Assembly: GCA_021779635.1 (NCBI GenBank)
Contig: JAJYAH010000516.1
Span: 1-5,602, forward strand
Direction of reading: 5' to 3'
DNA: 5,602 nucleotides
Source: Pseudomonadota bacterium
Lineage (GTDB): Bacteria > Pseudomonadota > Alphaproteobacteria > Rhizobiales > Xanthobacteraceae
Positions 1-5,602 of this stretch are shown here, piece by piece. A program made the translations under genes and the position numbers. The notes beneath the pieces are model-generated. The model was not told the origin of the DNA, did not search any database, and saw only the letters and a list, made by a program, of their open reading frames with translations. The stretch's first letter is position 1. The number at the start of each line of letters is the position of its first letter.

Positions 1-1
1 C

Positions 2-1027
2 GGTACCGCGATCACCGATTTCGAGGCGGGTTTTGCGACTTTTAGCGGCTGCAAGTACGGCGTTGCCGTAACGAGTGGAACCACTGCGTTGCATCTCGCC
101 GTCGCGGCCCTCGACCTGAAGCCGGGCGACGAGGTTCTGCTATCTTCGAGCACCAATATCGCCACCGCGCTCGCGATCATCTACGCAAATGCCGTCCCTA
201 TTCCGGTCGATTCGGAGCGCGAGACTTGGAACCTCGACCTCGATCTGATCGAAGGCCTGATCACGCCGCGCACGCGCGCCATCATTCCCGTGCATTTATT
301 CGGGCACCCGGTCGATATGGATCGGTTGAACCAGATCGCCAAAAAGCACGATCTTGTGGTGATCGAGGATTGCGCCGAGGCGCATGGTGCGAAGTGCCGC
401 GGTCGCGTCGTCGGTAGCTTCGGCGACATGAACTGCTTCAGCTTCTACGCCAACAAGGTGATCACGACCGGCGAGGGCGGCATGGTGACGACCAACGATG
501 CGGCGCTGGCGGAGCGCTTGCGGCTGTTGCGCAATCTAGCCTTCACTCAGCCGCGTTACTGGCATGAGCGTGCCGGATTCAATTTCCGCATGACTGGATT
601 CCAGGCGGCCTTCGGTGTTGCCCAGCTTAAAAAAATCGATGCGATCATCGAAAAGAAACGCGGCGTGGCGCAAGGGTATACGCGAGCCTTGGCCGGCGTG
701 CCCGGGCTGCAATTGCCCACCGAGAAGGATTGGGCATTCAACGTCTACTGGATGTATGCGCTCACCGTCGGGCCCGACTACCCGCTGTCACGCAACCAGC
801 TCGCCGCACATTTGAAGGCACGCGGCATCGATACTCGCACGTTCTTCTGCCCGATGAATCAGCAGCCTTGTCTCAGGGAGCGGCCGGGATATCGCGAGGT
901 GGCGTGTCCCGTTGCGGACGAGATCTGGGAAACCGGCCTCTATTTGCCATCGAGCACCACGCTGACGGACGATCAGATTGCGACCGTCTGCGACGAAATT
1001 GCCCGCGCCGCGGCAACAAGGGCGTGA
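2..1027 (+). CDS. DegT/DnrJ/EryC1/StrS sugar aminotransferase, perosamine synthase-like (5' partial)
   Basis: PLP-dependent aminotransferase that would convert a nucleotide-linked 4-keto (less often 3-keto) deoxysugar to an amino sugar in the cytoplasm. The frame is open from base 2 (341 codons before TGA), and family homology begins at once, so the gene starts outside the window with roughly 25-35 residues missing; the TTG at 89 lies inside the conserved SGTTALH motif and is not the start. Numbering from the first visible codon: phosphate-binding SGTTA at 25-29, EDCAEAHGA at 122-130 with D123 facing the PLP ring nitrogen, the FSFYANK motif with Schiff-base K152 followed by the GEGGM signature, and a YWHERAGFNFRMT segment near 190. 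The SFYANK/TTGEGG and RYWH pattern recalls GDP-perosamine synthases, but the exact sugar and nucleotide cannot be fixed by reading. All catalytic residues look intact and the C-terminus is complete. It is the first visible gene of a four-gene operon. Confidence 0.93.
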   Translation, partial: GTAITDFEAGFATFSGCKYGVAVTSGTTALHLAVAALDLKPGDEVLLSSSTNIATALAIIYANAVPIPVDSERETWNLDLDLIEGLITPRTRAIIPVHLFGHPVDMDRLNQIAKKHDLVVIEDCAEAHGAKCRGRVVGSFGDMNCFSFYANKVITTGEGGMVTTNDAALAERLRLLRNLAFTQPRYWHERAGFNFRMTGFQAAFGVAQLKKIDAIIEKKRGVAQGYTRALAGVPGLQLPTEKDWAFNVYWMYALTVGPDYPLSRNQLAAHLKARGIDTRTFFCPMNQQPCLRERPGYREVACPVADEIWETGLYLPSSTTLTDDQIATVCDEIARAAATRA

Positions 1028-1029
1028 TT

Positions 1030-1033
1030 GGAG
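1030..1033 (+). promoter_or_regulatory. Shine-Dalgarno GGAG deciding the methyltransferase start
   Basis: GGAG stands 8 bases before ATG 1042. This favours ATG 1042 over the GTG at 1024, which overlaps the aminotransferase stop codon and has no better site at a useful distance. Confidence 0.55.
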
Positions 1034-1041
1034 CAGGCGGG

Positions 1042-1812
1042 ATGGGGATCTACGATGGCCGTCATGCCGAACTCTATGATCTTTTCTACGGTACAAAGCC
1101 ATACGCGGCCGAATCCGGGCATCTGCACGGCCTGTTGCAACGGCTCGGCGGGCAGCCGGTACGTCGCGTTCTGGATATCGCCTGCGGTACCGGCAGCCAC
1201 GCGATCGAGCTCGAGCGGCTTGGTTACGATGTCACGGGCAGCGACATCTCCGAGGACATGCTGGTCCGGGCGAGGGAAAAGGCGCACGAGGCCGGCTTAA
1301 AGGTGCGTTTCGAACAACAGGACATGCGGACGCTCGACGTTGCCGCAGGGCCGTTTGATGCCGTGCTCTGCCTGTTCGACGCGATCGGTCATGTCCAGAC
1401 AACGTCTGCGATCAAACAGACGTTCGGCGCCGTGCATCGCCATCTCAGGCAGGGCGGACTGTTCGTCCTGGAATTCTGGCATGCGGCCGCCATGGCGGGC
1501 CGGCACGATCCGCAGCGCGTGCGCAAGTTTGCGACCGCGCAAGGAGAAATCCTGCGGCTCTCTCAGACGACAGTCGATCTGGCGTCGCAATGCGCCACCG
1601 TCGAGCATGCCATCTATGATCTGCGTACGGACGGCACGTACCGGACCGCGGTCGAACGGCAGGTCAACAGATTCTTCTCGCTGCCGGAGATGAGTACGCT
1701 GCTTGATGATTGCAGCTTCGACGTGCTCAAATCGTATTCCGGCTATTCGTCCGACGAGACTCTCACGCCGGATAGCTGGCACATCGTGCTGGTCGCGCGG
1801 CGGAGAGCCTAA
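1042..1812 (+). CDS. Class I SAM-dependent methyltransferase, DesVI/TylM1-like (probable sugar N-methyltransferase)
   Basis: A 256-residue cytoplasmic methyltransferase. The N-terminus (ELYDLFYGTKPYAAES, residues 10-25) and the following blocks match the layout I recall for DesVI and TylM1, which N,N-dimethylate dTDP-amino sugars in macrolide pathways. SAM-binding motif I is VLDIACGTGSH (43-53), the acidic motif II residue is D68 in GSDIS, QQDMR (92-96) is the adenine-contacting region, and FDAVLCLFDAIGH (105-117) is motif IV. The C-terminal half carries the usual beta-rich cap. Length suits the family (about 240-255). It lies 14 bases after a sugar aminotransferase and 3 before a glycosyltransferase, so a plausible substrate is the amino group that enzyme installs; this is inferred from family and context. 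The frame stays open upstream into the aminotransferase gene, but that stretch has no family similarity and is a GC-rich shadow. A different small-molecule or O-methyl target remains possible. Confidence 0.85.
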   Translation: MGIYDGRHAELYDLFYGTKPYAAESGHLHGLLQRLGGQPVRRVLDIACGTGSHAIELERLGYDVTGSDISEDMLVRAREKAHEAGLKVRFEQQDMRTLDVAAGPFDAVLCLFDAIGHVQTTSAIKQTFGAVHRHLRQGGLFVLEFWHAAAMAGRHDPQRVRKFATAQGEILRLSQTTVDLASQCATVEHAIYDLRTDGTYRTAVERQVNRFFSLPEMSTLLDDCSFDVLKSYSGYSSDETLTPDSWHIVLVARRRA

Positions 1813-1815
1813 GCG

Positions 1816-2985
1816 ATGCGCGTCGGGATTTTGCTCGGCGATAGCGACCCCACGGCAGGCGGCGGCTACACCTTTCAAAAAGAGGTGTTCGAGGCCCTGC
1901 TTGCGATCGGGGCACAGGCGCGGCACTCCTTCGTCTTCCTGTGCCATCCAGATGCCGCGGCGAAGCTGCTGCCGTCCAAACCGCTGCCGAATGCCGAAGT
2001 GGTTGCGCTCGATGTTCCGGTCGCCGCGCAACGGAGCGTCTTGTTCGGTCGAAGCTGGCCAGCTCCGAGGGTGCGATCGCTGGACGAGCAGCTTCAGGCC
2101 GCGGGCGTCGATTTCGTCTGGCAGCTCAGCGCGCCCGGGCAGGTCCTGGAGGTGCCCTACATGGTCGTAGTCTGGGACCTGCAGCACCGCCTGCAGCCCT
2201 GGTTTCCGGAGGTCTCCGCCGATGGCAACTGGCAGCATCGCGAGAACCTCTACAGTGCAGTGCTGGGCCGGGCTGCGGCCGTTATCGTCGGCACCGAGGT
2301 CGGCCAGCGCGAGGTCGAGCGCTTCTTCCGCGTCGATCCCTCGCGGATCTTGATCTTGCCGCATCCGACGCCGCGTTTTGACGACGTGCAGGCCACACGT
2401 CCGGTCCGCGAGAAGTATGGAATCGCGGGGGATTACCTGTTCTATCCCGCCCAGTTCTGGGCTCACAAGAACCACGTCAATCTTCTGCTGGGGCTCGAAT
2501 TGCTCGAGCGTCGCTTCGACAAGCCGCTGAACATCGTCTTTGTCGGCGCCGATCACGGCAACCTTCCACACGTGAGGGCGACTGCGGAGCGGGTTGGCCT
2601 TGCGGCGCGCGTGCACTTTCTCGGCTTCATCCCGCGTGAAGACCTGATCGATCTCTACAGGCAGGCTTTCGCGTTGTCGTACGTGACCTTCTTCGGACCT
2701 GAAAATTTGCCGCCGCTCGAAGCCTTTGCCCTGGGCTGTCCGGTCATTGCGTCGGACGTGTCCGGCGCGCGCGAGCAGCTTAGGGACGCCGTGCTGTTCG
2801 TCGACCCGACGTCGCCCGAACAGATCGCCGAAGCGGTGATGCAACTCGCAAACGAAAATGGCCTTCGCGAGAAACTGATCGACGCCGGCAAGAAGATTGC
2901 GCAGGCCCGCACGCCTCAAGGATTCGTCAAGGGCGCGCTGGCCTTCCTCGATCGCTTTGAAGCGGTTCGCCGCTGCTGGACCTGA
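1816..2985 (+). CDS. Glycosyltransferase family 4 (GT-B fold, retaining)
   Basis: A 389-residue GT-B glycosyltransferase that would move a sugar from a nucleotide donor to a growing lipid-linked glycan at the inner face of the cytoplasmic membrane. Visible blocks: a glycine-rich GGGY loop at 15-18 of the N-terminal Rossmann domain, the VVWDLQHR segment at 118-125, VGTE at 158-161, the start of the C-terminal donor domain at YPAQFWAHKNH (210-220, with K218 likely facing the donor phosphates), and the donor-site block GPENLPPLEAFALG (294-307) followed by PVIASD. The first glutamate of the classical E-x7-E motif is replaced by G294, while E302 is kept. I recall this GP-x-NLPPLEAF form from one GT4 subfamily, so it is probably not damage. 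No signal peptide or membrane span is seen. ATG 1816 has GGAG at 1802-1805 and sits 3 bases after the previous stop. Donor and acceptor are unknown; mannosyl- or rhamnosyltransferase are guesses. Confidence 0.92.
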   Translation: MRVGILLGDSDPTAGGGYTFQKEVFEALLAIGAQARHSFVFLCHPDAAAKLLPSKPLPNAEVVALDVPVAAQRSVLFGRSWPAPRVRSLDEQLQAAGVDFVWQLSAPGQVLEVPYMVVVWDLQHRLQPWFPEVSADGNWQHRENLYSAVLGRAAAVIVGTEVGQREVERFFRVDPSRILILPHPTPRFDDVQATRPVREKYGIAGDYLFYPAQFWAHKNHVNLLLGLELLERRFDKPLNIVFVGADHGNLPHVRATAERVGLAARVHFLGFIPREDLIDLYRQAFALSYVTFFGPENLPPLEAFALGCPVIASDVSGAREQLRDAVLFVDPTSPEQIAEAVMQLANENGLREKLIDAGKKIAQARTPQGFVKGALAFLDRFEAVRRCWT

Positions 2986-2987
2986 CG

Positions 2988-3902
2988 ATGCAGACCGTTC
3001 GCCCTAAAGTTTCGATTGTACTAGGCACCTACAACAGGCTGGAATTCCTGCAAGCGACGATTGCCAGCGTGCGCGCCAGCCAGATCAGCGTTCCCTGCGA
3101 GATTATCGTTGTGGATGGTGGCTCTACTGATGGCACCATCAACTGGCTGACCGAACAGCGCGACATCATTTCCATCGTCCAGCATAATCGCGAGATGGTC
3201 GACGGAAAGTCCAGACGAAGGCGCAGCTGGGGATACTTTATGAACCTCGGATTCAAATGCGCCGAGGGCAGTTACGTCTGCATGATCAGCGACGATTCCG
3301 TGGTTCATCCCGATACGATCGCAAACGGTGCGCGTCACTTTGATCGCGAGCTCGCCAACGGCCGGCGCCTGGGAGGCGTCGCATTCTACTGGCGCTCGTG
3401 GCCGGAGGAGTCCAAATACCGGGTCGGTGCATCGCTCGGAAACCATCGGATGGTCAACCACGGGCTTTTCCTGCGCGAGGCGTTGGAGCGGGTCGGGTGG
3501 ATCGACGATGCGCGCTACGATTTTTACTGCGCAGATAGCGACCTGGCGCTCAAGATCTGGAACGCGGGCTATGAGATCGTGGCTTGCCCAGATGCGCTGC
3601 TGGAACATTTTGAATGGGCCGATCCGAGCTTGCGGGAGCAAAACCTGTCCACTCTCAAGGTCGATTGGGACAAGTATACGGAGCGCTGGACGGGCATCTA
3701 TTATGATCCGGCCAAGCCGATCATCGGAGATTGGACTTTTCTGGACGGCGTTCCGGTTCGAGCCGCCGAGCACCTGTTTCCGACGCGTGCAAAAGTGCCG
3801 CCGCCGGCGCCACCGCCGCCGATCTCGCTACCTGCGCGCGTGCGCAGACGAATTAAGCATGAATATAGCCGATTTTTTCCGCCCCAGCCCTCGAAGCCGT
3901 AG
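2988..3902 (+). CDS. Glycosyltransferase family 2 (GT-A fold, inverting)
   Basis: A 304-residue GT2 enzyme. The N-terminus shows the nucleotide-binding start VSIVLGTYNR (8-17) and IIVVDGGSTDGT (39-50), in which D43 contacts the donor base. The metal-binding DXD-type motif is SDD at 101-103, inside CMISDDS. The FYCADSDLALKIW block at about 179-191 is the acceptor-side region where the catalytic base usually lies; D183 or D185 are the candidates. No membrane helix is visible, so it probably works as a soluble or peripheral enzyme on lipid-linked intermediates. Residues 270-278 are a proline run (VPPPAPPPP), followed by a basic stretch RVRRRIK (284-290) that could touch the membrane; this tail is not part of the fold. 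ATG 2988 lies 2 bases after the previous stop with only a weak ribosome site, so translational coupling is likely. It is the last gene of the operon and converges with a - strand gene 20 bases on. Sugar specificity is unknown. Confidence 0.92.
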   Translation: MQTVRPKVSIVLGTYNRLEFLQATIASVRASQISVPCEIIVVDGGSTDGTINWLTEQRDIISIVQHNREMVDGKSRRRRSWGYFMNLGFKCAEGSYVCMISDDSVVHPDTIANGARHFDRELANGRRLGGVAFYWRSWPEESKYRVGASLGNHRMVNHGLFLREALERVGWIDDARYDFYCADSDLALKIWNAGYEIVACPDALLEHFEWADPSLREQNLSTLKVDWDKYTERWTGIYYDPAKPIIGDWTFLDGVPVRAAEHLFPTRAKVPPPAPPPPISLPARVRRRIKHEYSRFFPPQPSKP

Positions 3903-3937
3903 CTTGTGAGTATCCGTAATTCTCAAGCTGCTCCGGC
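3896..3937. terminator. Weak imperfect hairpin between convergent genes, possible bidirectional terminator
   Basis: AGCTTG (3901-3906) can pair with CAAGCT (3924-3929), and outside it GCCG (3896-3899) can pair with CGGC (3934-3937), with small internal loops and a 17-base inner loop. It spans the junction where the two convergent genes end, a natural place for a shared terminator. There is no clear T-run after the stem on either strand, so a classical intrinsic terminator is doubtful. Confidence 0.25.
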
Positions 3938-4714
3938 ACGGCGAGTTGTGATCCAGCTTCTTGGCCCATGTTTGGGGTGAACCAAGGTCTGAACGTCGGA
4001 GACGACAGCCTCCGGAAGCGTCCGAAGCAGATCGAGCATCGGTTTCTGTGCGTAGCGACTGTAGAAATATCCCGGCACCGCTTGAGAGCTCGTGCGGCCG
4101 TCCCGCGGGCCGTGATCCTGCAGGGCGACCTTCATGCCGTATTCCCCGGCCCAGTTCTTTTCGTCCTCGGATCGATCATAGGGAAAAAACTTGATCGCGT
4201 GGTCCGTGGCGTCCGAAAGGCCTTCAAAGAACATCAAATCCATGCGCCGACGGGCGAGGCGCCACATGGCGGCAATTGCATCCTCGAATTTTCCGATATG
4301 CTCAAGCATTGATGAATTATAAACCGCGTCGAACGACTGAGGTATGAGGATTGCGCTCTGCTCGATGGACAGATTGAGGAGCCGGATGTCGGAGAACTTC
4401 ATCGCGCATGCCGCGATGGCGGTTTCACTGATGTCCATGCCTGCATAGTCGATGCCGCGTTTCCTAAATAATGGAACACAAAAACCGGGCCCGCAGGCGA
4501 CTTCCCGCGCTGTCGAATTCGCGTCTGCACAAATATCGTCAATAATCTTCTGGTGAATGTCCCTGTGCATCGAACACATCGTTCCGTAATTGTTTTCCAC
4601 GACGGCCAAGTCGCGTATCGAATAACGAAATGTCGACGGTAATGACGAGGGGGCGGCTTGATCCGGGGAGGCTTGCTGCCTTCCAAGTCGGCGCAAGGTG
4701 CGAAGCAAGTTCAT
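3923..4714 (-). CDS. Class I SAM-dependent methyltransferase, target unknown
   Basis: A 263-residue methyltransferase read leftwards. Motif I is REVACGPGF (70-78), close to the classical VLDxGCGxG. The acidic motif II residue is D94 in AGMDIS, and FDAVYNSSMLEHI (128-140) is the motif IV/V region typical of the Methyltransf_11/23 group. The first 30 residues are basic and polar (MNLLRTLRRLGRQQ) without a membrane span and precede the fold; YGTMCSMHRDIHQKI (43-57) is the helix before motif I. No signal peptide is seen. ATG 4714 is supported by AGAGG 5 bases upstream. The setting points to methylation of a sugar or glycan end, but residues after 160 show no pattern I can tie to O-, N- or C-methylation. 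It stands alone on the - strand between two + strand blocks. GC is lower than in the glycosyltransferase operon (160/300 at 4321-4620 against 188/300 at 2221-2520), which fits separate acquisition. Confidence 0.85.
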   Translation of the reverse strand: MNLLRTLRRLGRQQASPDQAAPSSLPSTFRYSIRDLAVVENNYGTMCSMHRDIHQKIIDDICADANSTAREVACGPGFCVPLFRKRGIDYAGMDISETAIAACAMKFSDIRLLNLSIEQSAILIPQSFDAVYNSSMLEHIGKFEDAIAAMWRLARRRMDLMFFEGLSDATDHAIKFFPYDRSEDEKNWAGEYGMKVALQDHGPRDGRTSSQAVPGYFYSRYAQKPMLDLLRTLPEAVVSDVQTLVHPKHGPRSWITTRRAGAA

Positions 4715-4846
4715 CTGGACCTCTCAGGTTTGCACGTGGACAAAGACGATGGGGTGGCGTTGGTTGTCAACTGCTCTTAATCGTTCAATTGTACGACCGC
4801 CTTTTTGCTGATGATCTCAAAAATCTAGGACGAAGCGGGTGATATC
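4715..4846. promoter_or_regulatory. Divergent intergenic region with start signals for both flanking genes
   Basis: No gene is credible in these 132 bases. They separate the start codons of two divergent genes, so the - strand promoter, and probably the rfbF promoter, should lie here. The - strand carries a perfect TTGACA at 4766-4771, 51 bases before ATG 4714; on the + strand the overlapping TTGTCA (4764-4769) is one base off consensus. Neither has a good -10 box at 16-18 bases, so no promoter can be called firmly. AGAGG (complement of 4720-4724) is the ribosome site of the - strand gene; rfbF has only a weak GGGTG at 4837-4841. Confidence 0.5.
4781..4796. promoter_or_regulatory. 16-base dyad symmetry, possible operator
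   Basis: TCGTTCAATTGTACGA is palindromic at 7 of 8 base pairs around the centre CAATTG; only the T/T pair at 4785/4792 breaks it. It has no loop, so it is more like a binding site for a dimeric regulator than an RNA hairpin. It lies between the two divergent start codons, next to the TTGTCA/TTGACA element. No regulator can be named. Confidence 0.35.
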
Positions 4847-5602
4847 GTGAAAGTCGTTATTCTCGCCGGCGGCATGGGCACCCGGATCGCGGAGGAGACG
4901 TCGGTACGTCCGAAGCCGATGATCGAGATCGGGGGGCGCCCGATCCTTTGGCACATTATGAAGATCTACGCGCACCACGGCTTGAACGATTTCGTGATCT
5001 GTCTTGGCTACAAAGGGTACATGATCAAAGAGTACTTCATGAATTTCGTGCTGCACCATTCCGACGTCACGATCGATGCCGGCAAGAACAGCATAACCTA
5101 TCATCAAAGCTACGCCGAGCCGTGGACCATCACGCTGGTAGACACCGGCGAGGCGACGCTGACCGGCGGCCGGCTCAAGCGTGTGCGCAATTATCTCGAT
5201 CCGAATGAACCGTTCTGCTTTACTTACGGCGACGGACTTTCGGACATCGACATCACGGCTTCGATCGCGTTTCATCGCAACCACGGCAAGCTGGCTACGG
5301 TCTCGGCGGTCCGGCCGCCGGGACGCTACGGCGCCCTGGAACTCGAGGGCGTCATGGTGAAATCGTTTGTCGAAAAGCCGCCGGGTGACAATGCCTTCAT
5401 CAATGGCGGATTCTTCGTTCTCAACCCGCCTGCCATCGATCGCATCGAAGGCGATAATACGTCCTGGGAGGCGGCTCCCCTTGAGGCGCTCGCGCACGAC
5501 GCCCAGCTTGCCGCCTATCGGCATTCCGGCTTTTGGCAGCCGATGGATACGTTGCGCGACAAAATGCACCTTGAGCATCTGTGGCAATCGGGCCGGGCGC
5601 CG
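4847..5602 (+). CDS. rfbF: Glucose-1-phosphate cytidylyltransferase (3' partial)
   Basis: Makes CDP-glucose and pyrophosphate from CTP and alpha-D-glucose 1-phosphate in the cytoplasm, the first step to CDP-linked 6-deoxy- and 3,6-dideoxyhexoses. The 252 visible codons align end to end with the roughly 257-residue RfbF/DdhA family: nucleotide-binding signature LAGGMGTR (6-13) with EETSVRPKPM (16-25), WHIMKIY (35-41), GYKGYMIKEYF (54-64), EPW and LVDTG (91-101), TGGRLKRV (106-113), the metal-site region YGDGLSDID (127-135), PPGRYGAL (157-164), EKPPGD (176-181), INGGFFV (185-191) and FWQPMDTLRDK (229-239). The window ends about five residues before the usual C-terminus. The GTG at 4847 is chosen because the family starts with M-K-A/V-VILAGG exactly there and an in-frame TAG lies at 4826. 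The RBS is weak. RfbG (CDP-glucose 4,6-dehydratase) is the expected next gene. Confidence 0.95.
   Translation, partial: MKVVILAGGMGTRIAEETSVRPKPMIEIGGRPILWHIMKIYAHHGLNDFVICLGYKGYMIKEYFMNFVLHHSDVTIDAGKNSITYHQSYAEPWTITLVDTGEATLTGGRLKRVRNYLDPNEPFCFTYGDGLSDIDITASIAFHRNHGKLATVSAVRPPGRYGALELEGVMVKSFVEKPPGDNAFINGGFFVLNPPAIDRIEGDNTSWEAAPLEALAHDAQLAAYRHSGFWQPMDTLRDKMHLEHLWQSGRAP

Noticed and set aside
89..91. TTG as the start of the aminotransferase
   Set aside because: It falls inside the conserved SGTTALH motif, and 29 further codons of family-like sequence precede it in frame; the true start is outside the window.
730..1041. Upstream extension of the DesVI-like methyltransferase, giving a 360-residue protein
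   Set aside because: This stretch overlaps the C-terminal part of the aminotransferase in another frame and has no methyltransferase similarity. ATG 1042 has its own ribosome site.
1297..2919. A 540-codon open frame on the - strand
   Set aside because: It is antisense to the methyltransferase and GT4 genes. Its translation shows no family pattern and is the usual by-product of GC-rich codon bias on the other strand.
3021..3773. A 250-codon - strand open frame opposite the GT2 gene
   Set aside because: No recognisable motif; it mirrors a well-supported GT2 gene on the + strand.
3328..3909. A 193-codon + strand open frame inside the GT2 gene
   Set aside because: Low-complexity Arg/Ser-rich translation in an alternative frame of a real gene, with no ribosome site.
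4764..4797. A full sigma-70 promoter for rfbF (TTGTCA with a -10 box)
   Set aside because: No hexamer close to TATAAT lies 16-18 bases after TTGTCA; TACGAC at 4792 is too far and a poor match. Only the -35-like element is mentioned.
4630..4842. A 70-codon + strand open frame ending just before rfbF
   Set aside because: It overlaps the N-terminal part of the - strand methyltransferase, has no convincing ribosome site and no recognisable sequence pattern.
4817..5587. A 256-codon - strand open frame opposite rfbF
   Set aside because: It is a shadow of rfbF, whose whole length matches its family on the + strand.
1..5602. tRNA, rRNA, CRISPR repeats, IS ends, phage or toxin-antitoxin genes
   Set aside because: No tandem or spaced repeats, cloverleaf-like segment, transposase motif or terminal inverted repeats were seen on either strand.

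Overview
The window is a piece of a surface-polysaccharide biosynthesis locus (O-antigen, capsule or exopolysaccharide type). It comes from a GC-rich Gram-negative bacterium. GC-rich codon use, tight gene packing and the family make-up suggest an alphaproteobacterium, perhaps of the Bradyrhizobium/Rhodopseudomonas kind. The taxonomic guess is inference only.

Left block (1-3902, + strand): four genes with gaps of 14, 3 and 2 bases, almost certainly one operon. In order they are a PLP-dependent sugar aminotransferase of the DegT/DnrJ/EryC1/StrS family (5' end cut by the window), a class I SAM-dependent methyltransferase resembling the sugar N-methyltransferases DesVI/TylM1, a GT4-type retaining glycosyltransferase, and a GT2-type (GT-A fold) glycosyltransferase. 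The simplest reading is that a nucleotide-linked keto sugar is aminated, probably N-methylated, and then built into a glycan by the two transferases.

Middle block (3923-4714, - strand): a separate class I SAM methyltransferase, convergent with the GT2 gene (20-base gap) and lower in GC than the left block (160/300 against 188/300 in hand-counted 300-base samples). Its target is unknown.

Right block (4847-5602, + strand): glucose-1-phosphate cytidylyltransferase (RfbF), nearly complete but cut just before its stop. It makes CDP-glucose, the entry to CDP-6-deoxy- and CDP-3,6-dideoxyhexoses, so rfbG (CDP-glucose 4,6-dehydratase) is the expected next gene outside the window. The 132-base divergent region at 4715-4846 must hold the start signals for the - strand methyltransferase and probably for rfbF. 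It contains a 16-base dyad that looks like a possible operator.

No tRNA, rRNA, CRISPR array, insertion sequence or origin was seen. The most notable point is the pairing of a sugar aminotransferase with a DesVI/TylM1-like methyltransferase in a polysaccharide locus, which suggests an N-methylated amino sugar on the cell surface.
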